A stretch of 30,000 nt of DNA from Neocallimastix lanati (nom. inval.) (taxonomy: Eukaryota; Neocallimastigomycota; Neocallimastigomycetes; Neocallimastigales; Neocallimastigaceae): the NCBI GenBank assembly GCA_016946835.1, contig JACVTC010000006.1, positions 1,487,501-1,517,500 of the forward strand, written 5' to 3'. Under the pieces are notes generated by a model, which worked only from the letters and a program-made list of their open reading frames with translations, did no database searches and was not told the DNA's origin. Of this stretch, positions 1-12,216 are shown piece by piece. Both the position numbers and the translations under genes were made by a program. Each line of letters begins with the position of its first letter. Positions within the stretch are counted from its first letter, which is position 1.

Positions 1-1688
1 ATAATAAACGGTTTATTAAATCAGAAAAAAATTTTTTTGTTACATCACTTCTTAAAAAAAAAATATATTTTGTTACATTACTTTTTATAGAACATTTATA
101 ACTTATAATTTGAATAATTTAAATAATTTTAATAATAAATAATAAATAATAAATAATAAATAATTGAATAATAAATAATTGAATAATAAATAATTGAATA
201 ATAAATAATAAATAATTAAATAATAAATAATAAATAATAAATAATAAATAATAAATAATTGAATAATAAATAATAAATAATAAATAATAAATAATAAATA
301 ATAAATAATAAATAATAGATAATTATATATTTTTATTTCAAGATAATAATAATAAAAAAGTTTAATAAATTTAATTAATCAATATTTTTTAACTTTTTTT
401 TAAAAAAACAATTTTTGTACCAATTTTTTTTATATTATTTGTAATTCTTTATGAAAATAAATGAATAAAAAATAATAAAGAATAAAATAGATTAATATAA
501 TAAATATTTTTATTATATGTTAAATTGCTTTTTATATTTGAATAAAGTAGAAAATAAAATAATGATATAAAAATAATAATAATAATAATAATTAAAAAAA
601 TTAAAACAATAAAAAAAAGTTTTAATAGATTATTAGAATAAAAAGTTTAAAAAAAAATTTAATTAAAGAATTTTAAATTAAATTTTAATTTTAATTGAAT
701 CCATCAAAATTTAAAATTATTATTTAAAAAATGAAAATAAAAAAAAAAAAAAAGAAATAAACCAAATATTAATAAAACATCCCCACAAATATATATATTG
801 ATGTTTTATTTTTTTTTAAATAAAAGACAACTTGTTAAATACGAAAAAATAATTTATATAAAATATTTATTATTATTATTTCGCTTAGATAAAAAAAAAA
901 AGGTAATATTTATTATAAGTAAATATTTATTTTCTGTTGTTGAAATAAACATTTTTTTTTTTTCATTTAGCGAACAAACAAATAAACCAAAATATATATA
1001 TATATTGTATATTAAAAAGTTTATTATGTTTATTTAAATAATAATAAAGTTAATAAGATTATATTAATAAAAATAAACTATTTGATAGGTAAAATTTTTT
1101 GTGGATTTTTAAAAAATAAAAAACAATTTTATTATCACATGTTATCTTTAATAATAAAAAAAAAATTCTTTGATTTAGATTCTAAATAAAAGTATTAAAA
1201 TACTTTTTTAATTATATATGTCATATTAATAATTTTATTATTATTATTATTATTATTTTAATTACAATTAAAATCATTAAAAAAAAAAACTAATAATAAA
1301 CTTTTCAATTTAATTATATATTTAAATATATAAATGATTTACTGAATGTATCACATTATTTATTATTGGAGTATGAAAATGAAAATTAAGACATAAAATA
1401 AAATTTTATAAATTACATGATTTTAATTAAATTTTAAAAGTAAAAGAGATTATTAAATATTAATAATTTTTTTTTTTTAAAAGAAAAAAATAATTAAGAA
1501 AATTATTTTTACAAATATTATAGAAATATATATATATATATTCTATATATTTATATAAAACTATATAATTTTTGTATACCAACATATCAATACCTTCAAT
1601 TATATCTTTTATACATTATATTTTAAAATTATTACAACAATAATAAAAAAAAATAAAATAAAATAAAAACCAAAATCAAAAAAAAAAA
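1..1688. other. intergenic DNA upstream of the first gene
   Basis: This stretch is almost wholly A and T, with homopolymer runs and AAT or AAAT repeats. The open frame at 798-1037 encodes only low-complexity Phe, Ile, Tyr and Lys residues, and I do not consider it a gene. Near the left edge, two similar segments at about 35-52 and 68-85 share the core TTTTGTTACAT. The last 100 bases run into an A-tract directly before the start codon at 1689, which is the usual leader of Dictyostelium genes. No RNA gene was recognised. Confidence 0.7.
131..316. repeat. AATAAAT-type heptanucleotide array
   Basis: This tandem array has a 7-base unit (AATAAAT in one register), interrupted several times by TTGAATA variants. 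The variants recur in the same form, which suggests that two or three units were copied together. The same 7-base unit makes the much purer array at 15419-15834. Confidence 0.85.
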
Positions 1689-2823
1689 ATGTTTATTAGA
1701 ACAGCAGCAGTCTACATTTCATTAATACTATCTGTATTAGTAACACTTTTATTAATACAAGAATACATACCATCAAATTTACATATTATTATTAATTCTA
1801 ATTTATCAATATTCAAATATAAACTGTTAAATATTTATGATAAATTATTTAATATAGAAAAAGAATATGAAATATCAGTTGAATTTTCAACAAAAGAATC
1901 TAATAATACAAAGATTTCTCGTTTGATAGAATACTTACCTCTTCAAAATAATGAATATATTAATTATTATGAAAATGATAATGAAGAAAATGATATTTGT
2001 TTAATTGACCATTCAAAACCTACAATTCAATTTACCATTAAAGAAAAAAATTTATCTTTAAAGAAAAGAATTTTAAAGGAAAGAAAGGAAAATAATATAG
2101 CAAAGGATAAATTCTTTAATAAATATATGGATTTAAAAATTCATGGAACAGATAAATATAAAACACCACCAATGGAAAGAAAAATGGATGGTGAAAAAGA
2201 ATATGTAGAAATGAATTTAAAAGGAAAGCTTCGTTATGTTGGTAAATATTTAAACCTAATTGAATTATCAATTATTATTATTATTTTAAAAAAAATACAT
2301 TCCTTTAAATATATTTTCTATAATAATAATAATTATAATAATAATATTATTATTAATAATAGCTATTTTAATATTAAATTTAGTGTCTTAAAACAAATAT
2401 TTATAATTTTTTTAACTATTTTTATTGTTATGTTTTCATATAATTTTTATTTAATATATTTTGAACGAAATAATTTTTTTTTTTTTTTTTTTTTTTTTTG
2501 CAGGAACAAATTTTACAACTGATATCTTAGAAAAACCTGAAAAATTATATATTGATGATATTACCAATCGTAGAGTTGGAGCACCAGATACAATAAAAGT
2601 CACTAGACAACCATCTCAAGGGGAAGGATATTGGTTAAAAAAGATTCGTATTATAGGAGTTAATGATAATGAACGTGATGAAGGTATTATAAATATTAAT
2701 TGTGATTTTTTTTTTAAAAAAAAAAAAATAAATAATAATATATAATACTAATATTTTTGTTTTATTTATTATATTTTATCATTTTTATTGAATTTATTCT
2801 TATTATTTTTATTATTCTTATTC

Positions 2824-2879
<56 letters not shown>

Positions 2880-2886
2880 TTTATTA

Positions 2887-2970
<84 letters not shown>

Positions 2971-3335
2971 AATTGATATTATTTTATTTTTATTGAATAC
3001 GGTAAATTAATTAACATTTAATCAATTGAAGAAATAAAGAAAAATAATATTGAAAATGGTAACTTAAACGATGTATGTACTATTGATGAAGCTATAGTAA
3101 TTTTTGGAGGATCAAAAATAGTAACGACAGTTCCATGTACTAAAGAAAATGATTATGAATATTGCGAAAGTGTTGGATATATATCTGGTTCAATTGGTGA
3201 AAAAATTACATGGTAATTAATAATATAATTAAATATATTAATTATTATTTAATTATAATTTTATTATATTGTTATATATATTTATTTTCATTGATAATTA
3301 AAAATTATTTTAATTTGATCTATAATAATATATTA

Positions 3336-3379
<44 letters not shown>

Positions 3380-3383
3380 TAAA

Positions 3384-3415
<32 letters not shown>

Positions 3416-3423
3416 TAAAAATT

Positions 3424-3460
<37 letters not shown>

Positions 3461-3927
3461 ATTAATTTTATAAAAAGGTATTATGCAGAAGTTATAGATT
3501 CAGATATGAAATATGCTAATCCAAAAGCTCATGAATTAAGTCTTAAGTTATGTAAGCAAAAATCATCTAATCCAGATACTTGTTCTGTTTGGGGTTCTAT
3601 GTTAAATGGTAAATTATTAATAATTAATATAGTAAATAATAACATCACAAAATTAATATTAATAAAATATGATAAATAATATTTAACTAATAATAATAAT
3701 AATAATAATTAGGTTGTGGAGTTATTGCTTCTAGTCCAACGGGTACATTTAGTGTAGGTTATGCCATGAATTTTATGAAAGCAGTTAATGCCAATTTAAA
3801 TCAAGTTTTTGCTACTCAAAATGCCATGAAATCCTGTGAAAAAAATGATTCTTCTAAAGGATTATGTCATGTTTCATGGATCAAATGTACAACAACATCC
3901 TATAGAGAACCAAAACGTTTTATATAG
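1689..3927 (+). CDS. five-exon gene for an unrecognised membrane-anchored or secreted cysteine-repeat protein
   Basis: Exons are 1689-2241, 2504-2683, 3032-3212, 3478-3608 and 3713-3927. They join in phase to 1260 nt, or 419 residues plus TAG. The start follows an A-run and has no competing upstream ATG. Residues 5-24 are strongly hydrophobic, so a signal peptide or signal anchor is likely. Residues 60-180 are charged and Lys/Glu rich. NxT glycosylation sequons occur near 72 and 187. Residues 292-350 and 351-407 form two degenerate repeats ending C330-x9-C340-x9-C350 and C390-x9-C400-x6-C407. Their layout (Ser/Gly-rich strand, Ala/Leu helix, then cysteines) is loosely like DUF4189, which is a guess. 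Intron 1 ends in a T-run and GCAG. The intron 2 acceptor (3030-3031, GAAG) is unusual but is the first AG after the donor and keeps phase. Function is unknown. Exon structure is fairly sure. Confidence 0.8.
2824..2969. repeat. TTA trinucleotide tract inside intron 2
   Basis: About 48 TTA units, with one short interruption near 2879-2889, fill the middle of intron 2 (2684-3031). They account for that intron's unusual length. Frames running through it encode poly-Leu, poly-Ile or poly-Tyr and are artefacts. Confidence 0.9.
3336..3422. repeat. AAT tract inside intron 3
   Basis: AAT units with a few AAAAT variants lie inside intron 3 (3213-3477), followed by a long T-run before the acceptor. The poly-Asn reading frame through it is intronic. 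Confidence 0.85.
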
Positions 3928-4359
3928 TTAAAAAATTTGAAGAAAAAAAAAATACTTCTTTTTTTACTTCTTATTAAAATTTTTTATTTAAAAATTTTTG
4001 ATAAAATTTTTATTTAATTTTTTTTTTCCTATTGTTTAACTCATTATAATAATTCACTATTTAATTGATATCTTTATCAACATTATATACCACATAATAA
4101 CATACATACATACATATATATATATTAATATTTATATTTTTTTTAATATATATATATATATATTGTAAATATTATTTAATTAAAAAGAACACGAAAAAAA
4201 AATTTTGTAGATCTATTATTCACATTTTTATTATTATTAAGTTTATCTTCATCAATACTATTCATTAACATTATTACATATACGTATTTCTCTTAAATAA
4301 AAAAAAATTATTGTAAATATTATTTAATAAAAAAATAAAATAAAATAAAATAAAATAAA

Positions 4360-4392
<33 letters not shown>

Positions 4393-4473
4393 AAAAATTA
4401 AACTTACAATAAAATAATAATAGAATAATAATAGAATAATAATAGAATAATAATATAGTAATGAAATAAATAG

Positions 4474-4565
4474 GTCGTAGTGTTGTTGCTTTTAGCCCAA
4501 CTAATACAATTAGCGTTGCTACTTTTTATATCTATTATTCATTTTTTTATTTTTTTATTTATTAA
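4474..4565 (+). pseudogene. short copy of the start of exon 5 (stub 1)
   Basis: It follows a TAG acceptor (4471-4473). The first 18 codons match exon 5, reading RSVVAFSPTNTISVAT against CGVIASSPTGTFSV in the parent. The match then breaks into T-rich DNA, which stays open to a TAA at 4563-4565. The acceptor phase equals that of true exon 5, so splicing from exon 4 would give a protein with a short aromatic tail. I see no direct sign that it is used. Confidence 0.6.
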
Positions 4566-4786
4566 ATTTATCAAATTTATCTTCATCAATACTATTCATT
4601 AACATTATATATTATTTAAAAAATAAAAATAAAAATAAAAATTAAACTTAAAATATAATAATTATAGAATAATAATAAAACAAAAATAATATTGTAATGA
4701 AATAAATAAAAATTAAACTTAAAATATAGTAATAATAGAATAATAATAGAATAATAATAATATTGTAATAAAATAAATTGCTTGAG

Positions 4787-5003
4787 GCGTTGCTTCTAGC
4801 ACAATTGATATATTTAGTTTTACCAAATACAGAATGAAAAATTCTTATGAAACCGATGAAATCATATTAAATCAAGTTTTCTCTATACAAAATGCCATGA
4901 AATCCTGTGAAAAAAATGATTTTTCTAAAGGATTATGTCATGGTTCATGGATCAAATGTACAATAAACATCCTATAGAGAACTAAAACGTTTTATATAAT
5001 TAA
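4787..5003 (+). pseudogene. long copy of exon 5 with a late frameshift
   Basis: This copy covers the whole exon and keeps most codons, including the stretches NQVFSIQNAMKSCEKND and SKGLCHGSWIKC. The usual TAG acceptor is changed; a GAG at 4784-4786 sits in the right phase. An extra base in the ACAATAAACATCC segment (parent ACAACAACATCC) shifts the frame and brings an early TAG close to the normal end. The cysteines matching C390, C400 and C407 remain. Probably a dead duplicate, though it is open for most of its length. Confidence 0.75.
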
Positions 5004-5532
5004 AAAATTTGAAGAAAAAAAAAATTACTTTTTTTTTTTTTACTTCTTATTAAAATTTTTTATTTAAAATTTTTGATAAAATTTTTATTTAATTTTTTTT
5101 TTCCTATTGTTTAATTCATCATTATAATTCACTATTTAATTGATATCTTTATCAACATTATATACCACATAATAACATACATACATATATATATATATAT
5201 ACATATTGTAAATATTATTTAATTAAAAAGAACACGAAAAAAAATTTTGTAGATCTATTATTCGCATTTTTATTATTATTAAGTTCATCTTCTTCAATAC
5301 TATTCATTAACATTATTACATATACGTATTTCTTTTAAATAAAAAAAAAAAATTATTGTAAATATTATTTAACAAAAAAAAATTATTGTAAATATTATTT
5401 AATAAAAAAAATAAAATAAAATAAAATAAAATAAAATAAACTAAAATAAAAAAAATAAAAATAAAAATTAAACTTAAAATATAATAATAATAGAATAATA
5501 ATAGAATAATAATATAGTAATGAAATAAATAG

Positions 5533-5590
5533 TTCGCAGTGTTGTTGTTTCTAGCCCAGTTGATACATTTAGTGTTGCTACTTTTTTATA
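5533..5590 (+). pseudogene. short copy of the start of exon 5 (stub 2)
   Basis: This is the counterpart of the stub at 4474, one repeat unit (1059 bases) downstream, again after a TAG at 5530-5532. It reads RSVVVSSPVDTFSVAT and then runs into the same T-rich sequence. The pair shows that the stub was already part of the unit when the unit was duplicated. Confidence 0.6.
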
Positions 5591-5921
5591 TCTATTATTC
5601 ATTTTTTTATTTTTTTATTATTAAACTTATCTTTATCTATACTATTCATTAGCATTATAACCTATACGTATTTCTAATAACAAAAAATTTATTTTAAATA
5701 TAATATAAAAAATAAAAATAAAAATAAAAATTAAATTTAAAATATAATAATAATAATAATGGAATAATAATAGAATAATAATAGAATAATAATAATATTG
5801 TAATGAAATAAATAAAAATTAAACTTAAAATATACTAATAATAGAAATAATAATAGAAACAATAATAGAATAATAATAGAATAATAATAGAATAATAATA
5901 ATATTGTAATGAAATAAACAG

Positions 5922-6133
5922 GTTGTAGTGTTATTGCTTCTTGCCCAATTGATACATTTAGTGTTAATAAAAATTTCTATGAAACCGATGAAATCATATT
6001 AAATCAAGCTTTCTCTATGTAAAATACAATGAGATCCTGTGAAAAGAATGATTTTTCCAAAGGATTATGTCATGTTTCATGAGTCAAATAGACAACATCA
6101 TCCTAAAGAAAAACCAAAGAGTTTTATATAATT
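5922..6133 (+). pseudogene. long copy of exon 5 with internal stops
   Basis: A CAG acceptor at 5919-5921 is intact and in phase. The copy begins CSVIASCPIDTFSV, then carries an in-frame TAA where the parent has the CAA codon of ATQNAM, and later stops where the parent has SWIKC (TGA for TGG, TAG for TGT). It shares the segment encoding YETDEIILNQ with the 4787 copy but not with the parent, so these two copies come from a common altered intermediate. No function is likely. Confidence 0.75.
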
Positions 6134-6153
6134 AAAAATTTGATATATATATA

Positions 6154-6192
<39 letters not shown>

Positions 6193-6194
<2 letters not shown>

Positions 6195-6266
6195 TCCTCC
6201 TCTAAAAGGATTGTTAGATAGATATATAGCTACATCATATTGTAGAAAACCAAAAAATTATAAATG
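6193..6266 (+). pseudogene. decayed tail of a further exon-5 copy
   Basis: After an A-run, the sequence GATCCTCCTCTAAAAGGATT resembles the parent's codons for DSSKGL. The later CATCATATTGTAGAAAACCA resembles those for TSYREP. The middle is deleted and the reading frame is lost. This marks the far end of the array. Confidence 0.5.
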
Positions 6267-6427
6267 AAATAAAAACAAACAAATTAAAGTAATATTATTC
6301 TTTTTTATTTTCATTTTTATTTTTTTAATTTAAACTAATATATTAATTAATTTTTATTTATATATGTAATTCTATATTATTTTAGTAATATGTAAATATA
6401 TTTGAAACTTTTCCAGTAACTTATTAA

Positions 6428-6470
<43 letters not shown>

Positions 6471-6625
6471 AATTTATTTATTAATATTAATTTTTAAAAT
6501 TTAATATTTTGGTTTAATGTATGAAGTAAAAAAAATTAAAATAAAAATAATATATATGTAACGTTATTAAAGATTACCAGAAATATTTAATTTTATTCAG
6601 AAAAAAAAAATAATAAAAAAGAATA

Positions 6626-6692
<67 letters not shown>

Positions 6693-8797
6693 TATTTTAT
6701 TGTTTTACATAAATATATGATAATCACAAATTTAAATTTAGTGTATTGTTTTAATTCTTGGATTTCATATGTAAATCAATTATTTTTATTATTATTTTTA
6801 ATTGTTATTATTAACAATTATTATTATTATTATTAACAATTATTATTAACAATTATTATTAACAATTATTATTAATTTGGAATTATTATTACTATTATTC
6901 TTACTATCGTTATTACTATTATTACTGTTATTTATATTGGTATTATTATTTTTATTATTGTAATTTTTGAACTATTATTTATTTATTATAATTTATTTAT
7001 TGTTTGTTTTATTTAAAATTTTATCTATTTACTTATTTATTTATTTATTTATTTATCTATTTATTTATTGTAATTATATTCTTGATATTATTTTTTTTTT
7101 TTTTTTTTTTTATTTTTTAATTATAATTATGACCGTGTTAAATTTGTGTAACCTTACATCTATATAATTATTATTAATTATTATTATTACTATTTATAAT
7201 TTTATGATAAGTTAAAATTTTATTATTTTGATTAGTATTTTGGTCAAAAAAAAAAAAAAATACTTTTATTATTTAATATAAAAGAATATATAATTAGTTT
7301 GAGAAATTAGATTAATCTATTTATATTTCTTAAACAATAAAAATTAAAAATTAATTAGATATTTATTTATAACCAAGTAAAATAAAAATAAAAATAAAAA
7401 TAAAAAAAAGATTCCTTCCTTTCCGATATTCATAATAAAAAAAAAAAAAAAAATTGTATTATTAGAATTTATAAAATAAAATCAGACTTAATACTATATA
7501 TGTATACCTAATGTAAAATATATATATTACTAAATATCTTTTTTTAAAAAAAAATGTAATAATATATAATATATAATATATATAATAATAATATATCAAA
7601 TATGCCTATTTAATCAATATATAATCAACATCTTAAAAAAAAAAAAATAATTTAACTGGAAAAAAAATTAATAATAAAAAATAAAAAATAAAAAATAGAT
7701 TTTTAATTAAGAATAGTTAAAAGTTTTACTTTATTTTTATAAAATATACAATAAATAAATAAATATATTAATAAATAAATAAAAAGATAAATTAAAAATA
7801 GATGAAGATTAAATTAGTATTTCAAACAATCTATTAAATAATTTTCATAAAATTATAATAAAAAAGAATTTTTAATAATAATAAAATTAATGATATTGAA
7901 AAAAAATAATAATAAATATGAGCATTGTTATGAATATGTTTTAAGTTAGATTAAATAACAAATATTAATTAATATTTAATAATAATTAATAATAAATAAT
8001 AAAAATATAGAATGAATTGCATTTATAAAGATACTAAAATATATTAACTTTAAATAAGTAAAAAAGAAATCATTTTATCCTTAATATTAATATCACTCTT
8101 TTTTATTTTTTTTTAAATTAATATCATTTTAAAATTAAAAAGAATTAAAATATCTAAATAAATAAAAAGGAAAGATAAAAAAAATTAAAATAATAATAAT
8201 AATAATAATAATAAAAATAATAAGAATCATAATTAGTATAACCCAAATTTAAATTAATTATTATAGTATTAATAATATTAACTTAAACAAATTAAATACA
8301 AAATATAAAATAAAAATAAATAAAAAAAATACTTAATCTTATAATATATATAATATTAATAATAATAAATTTTATCAATATTTGAAATAATTATATTTTA
8401 TTATTATAATTATTCCTATTCTATTATTATTATTATTACTACTTATTATCAAATATTTATTATTATTATTATTATTTATATCTTTAAATATTAAAGGGAA
8501 TGAATAATAAAAACTATTTAAATTATACGTATATTATATATTATATATTATATATAATTACTAATAACTATATTTATTACTAAATTTTATGTTTTTTTGT
8601 TCTTTTTTTTTAAAAAAAAAAAAAAAATATTCAAAGAAAATTATATTATTATATCAATTAATTATATATCATTATCTATTAATTGTTTGGATTACAATTT
8701 AATAATAAAAATACTAATTTTTATTTTTTACTAATTACTAAATAGTAAATGCCTTATTATAAATTAAAATTTATAAATATAAATTATATATAAATAT

Positions 8798-8890
8798 AAA
8801 TAATATCAGTATCAGTATTTATATAATAATTTTTAATATTTTTTATTTTTTGTGGTCTGAAATAAAATATATATAAAAAAAATTATAAAA

Positions 8891-8930
<40 letters not shown>

Positions 8931-9165
8931 TTTAATAATAATTAAAAAAAATAATATGTAAATTGGTCTATATGTATATATATAAATAATATCAGTATTT
9001 ATATAATAATTTTTAATATTTTTTATTTTTCGTGGTCTCAAATAAAATACATATAAAAAAAAATTATAAAAAAAAAAAAAAGAAAATATATATATATATA
9101 TATTATATATTTAATAATTAAAAAAAAAAAAATAATATGTAAATTGATCTATATGTATATAGATA
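8798..9165. repeat. tandem duplication of about 185 bases
   Basis: Copy 1 (8798-8982) and copy 2 (8984-9165) share, in the same order, AATAATATCAGTATTTATA, GTGGTCTSAAATAAAATA, an A-run, an AT-run and AATATGTAAATTGRTCTATA. Differences are a few substitutions and changes in run length. This is a local segmental duplication of non-coding DNA. Confidence 0.85.
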
Positions 9166-11937
9166 AACCTATTCCAATATTTTTTTTTTTTTATATTTAT
9201 TATGGTTAGAGTTACACGTAATCTTAGGACGAATAATAAAATTGGTTGAAATATATAAAAATAAAAAAAATTAACGAATAAAAATTAAAAAAAAAAAAAT
9301 AAAAAATAAAAAATAAAAATAAAATAAAAAGATATTAATAAAATATGTTTAGTATTATTTTATTATTAAAATATAAAATCATCACTAATATATTTAATTT
9401 CTTTTTACTATTATTACTTAAATTAATTATTAATATTATTAATTTTAATAGTTTTATTTTACTTAAAAAAGTATAAATCATTAATGGATAAAAAATGTAT
9501 GTGATATATATCTATATTACTGGTTATAATTATATATTTATTTGTTATTTTATTTTTATTTTTTATTTGTTGTCATTATTATTATTATTATTATTACTGT
9601 TGTTGTCATATTTAATATTCCGATATAATTAACTAAATATTAAAAATTTATTGGAATGGAATGTATATATATTATATATATTTAGTTTAATAGTTAATAA
9701 AAATCACCATCAATTTTTTAATTTTTTTTTTTTTTTAAATATTATTATTATTATTTTTCTTTTTTTAAAATGAGAAAGTTTAAATAATATTAATAATATA
9801 TATAACGAAAAAGTTTTTTTTTTTTTAAAAAAAAAAACTCCAACTTCTGTTTTAGTTATTATTATTATTATTATCATATAAATATATATAACTATTTTTG
9901 TTTAATTTCAATGTATATATAATAATAATTAAAATTAAATATATATATAGCTATTTCAATTTTGTTACCATTATTGTTTTAAATATTTCATTACTTACAC
10001 TAAAGAAATAGGGAAAAGAAATAAAATAAAATGTATGTATAAAAAAAAAAAAAATTAAAACAAAACTAGCTACAAAATTATTAAAAATTATTAAAAATTA
10101 TTAAAAAAATTAAAAATTAAAAAAAGTATTAAATAATAATATATTACAAATATGAAATAAACATGTTTTATTAAAATGTTTTATTATCTTAAATTAAAAC
10201 CACAAGAAAATAAATGAAGTATTAATTATTATTTCTTAAATTAAAAATAATAACAATGATAATAAACACAGTGAAAATAAAAGTGATAATAGTTATAATT
10301 TTATAATCATTTAATAATTATATATTAACACTTTTTTCATTTAAAAATATATAAAAATATATATAATAGCATTAATTATTATTATTTTTTTTATATAATT
10401 ATTGTGGTATTATTAAATTTTTTTATTATTAAATAAAGTTTATATCTATAATTAATTATAAATTATTTTTTTTTTATTATATATCATTGTCAACATTTTA
10501 TATATTTATTTATTTATTTTGTTTTTATTTTTTTTTTATATTTTCAGATATTTTTGTTTAAAAAAACATATTATATAGTAAAATTGTATAATTCTAATCC
10601 TTTAAATAATAAAAAATAAAAGCATCAAATGATGATGAATCAATTATAATAGATATTTAATAAATCATTTAAACCAACTAAATATAAAGATAAATAAATT
10701 TTGAAACATTAATAAAAAAAAAATATTATATAAATATTTATTTATTTATATTTTTTGTCAAAATAAAAAAATCCCTGTCAATGTTTATTTTATAAATTTT
10801 ATAAATTTTATTATAGAAAATTCGGAGATTATATATGTGAATAAAAAAAAAAAAAAATAGGTTATTATTATAAGTTTTTATTCTTTTTTAAATTATCATT
10901 ATTAACCTTTTAGGAAAAAAAATGGTGTAGTTTTTTGTCAAAATATTCACTTTTTTTTTTTTTTTTAAAAAAAAAAATACTCATTATTAAATATCAAATA
11001 TAACATTATTAATATATTTTATTATCATTGAAAATGTTCTTTTTTTTTTTTCTTTTCATATAAAAAGTTATTCATTAAGTATTAAAAAAGTAATTTAATT
11101 GAGCAATACAACTTTCTAATGCCTTGTTTAATTTTTAATAAAAAAAAATTTTTTTTTTTTTTTTTTTTCTTTGTAATTAAAATTAAAAATTAAAAAATTT
11201 CATTTATCCTTCAATTAATACAATTTGGTTAAAAATAAAATAAAAATAAAATCCGAAACAATAAAAGAATGAAAGGAATATAATATATTTATAATAATAA
11301 ATAATAAAAAAAATTTTTTTTTATATTCAAATTTTATATTTTATTGATTGTTTTATTTTATTTTTTTTTATTAAAATTTTGAATAATTAAATTGAATGTT
11401 TATATTATTTTATTATTTCTATAATTATTATTATTACCAAGATAATAAAATAAAAACATTAAAAAGTTCTAGATTTTTTTTTTAAAAAAAGTTTTAATGT
11501 CAAGAAAAAGAATTTAAAAACGTTTTATTGTATTCTTATTTTGAATAATCAAAAAAAAAAAAAAGAATTAAAAAATAAAAAGGTTTTATGGTATGCTTAC
11601 TTTGAATAATTAGAAAAAAAAAATTCTTTTTTTATTTTTATGTATTATAATTAACATAATAATTCTGGTCATCATTTAAAGTATTTTATTTTATTATAAT
11701 AAAAATTGGTTAAAGAATACATCAATATTTTTATTTGATTTAAAACTCATTGGTTATATTAATAACTATTAACTTTTAATTAATATAATATATATAAAAT
11801 CAAAATAATTTTTTTTTATTATTACAGTATACCAGTGTTTCAAATTTTTATTATTAATGGTGGGTTGTATTTAATTTTAATTTTTTTTTTTTATTTCCCT
11901 TTATTTATATATATATATTTATTTAAAAAAAAAATCA

Positions 11938-11997
11938 CAGAAATTTATGTTTCTGGGTTCAAAGCTCATTTCATTTAATCTAAGAAATTAAATGAAA
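11938..11997. other. two adjacent inverted repeats
   Basis: CAGAAA (11938-11943) pairs with TTTCTG (11950-11955). TTTCATTTAAT (11969-11979) pairs perfectly with ATTAAATGAAA (11987-11997) around a 7-base loop. The segment GGGTTCAAAGCTC between them recalls a tRNA T-arm, but no tRNA fold surrounds it. In DNA this A+T rich, 10-11 bp stems arise by chance, so function is unproven. Confidence 0.3.
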
Positions 11998-12216
11998 AAA
12001 ATATTATCTTTTAATTTATATATATTATGATATATAAAATTTAATTTATTATAAATTAAACTTTTTTATTTTTTATTTTTTATTATATGTTTTTTTTTTT
12101 TTTTAAAGTTATTAATTAAATATTTAAGTATTTTATTAATTTTAATATTAATATTAAAAGAATTTTGATATTTTTAATTTATAATAAATTTTCTTTTATT
12201 TTCATTTTTTTAATTT

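Larger units (their letters stand above)
3713..6266 (+). repeat. decaying tandem array of the last exon and its 3' flank
   Basis: The last exon of the upstream gene (3713-3927) reappears as long copies at 4787-5003 and 5922-6133. Short stubs of its first ~55 bases lie at 4474-4530 and 5533-5585, and a decayed tail lies at 6193-6266. The flank is copied too. 3928-4330 and about 5000-5350 match closely, including the segments TTTTTTCCTATTGTTTAA, TTGATATCTTTATCAACA and GTAGATCTATTATTC. The period is 1059-1142 bases, so the unit is a long copy, its flank and a stub. Unequal exchange is the likely cause. Exons 1-4 are not repeated. Confidence 0.85.
6267..12216. other. long gene-free A+T region
   Basis: I find no convincing coding sequence on either strand. 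The frame at 6967-7167 is low complexity (TTTA and T-runs). Simple repeats include AAT at about 6628-6690, TTA and TTAACAA variants at 6785-6880, TTTA at 7028-7068 and AT runs near 8909-8931. One larger duplication is listed separately (8798-9165). A 15-codon ATG frame at 9202-9249 has ordinary codons but is too short to support. Confidence 0.6.

Noticed and set aside
784-790. CCCACAA as the upstream element of Dictyostelium small-RNA genes
   Set aside because: The preceding base does not fit the consensus as I recall it, and nothing resembling a class I RNA or snRNA start follows about 60 bases downstream.
798-1037. 79-residue open frame
   Set aside because: Composed almost only of Phe, Ile, Tyr, Lys and Leu from A- and T-runs; no codon signal and no partner exon.
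2757-2996. Poly-Leu, poly-Ile and poly-Tyr frames
   Set aside because: They lie in the TTA tract of intron 2 of the first gene.
9202-9249. 15-codon ATG frame MVRVTRNLRTNNKIG
   Set aside because: Codons look ordinary, but it is too short to separate from chance and has no leader or splice signals.
10627-10640. ATGATGA as a snoRNA C box
   Set aside because: No matching D box (CTGA) or terminal stem at a suitable distance.
11956-11968. GGGTTCAAAGCTC as a tRNA T-arm
   Set aside because: No T-stem pairing, acceptor stem or anticodon arm could be placed around it.
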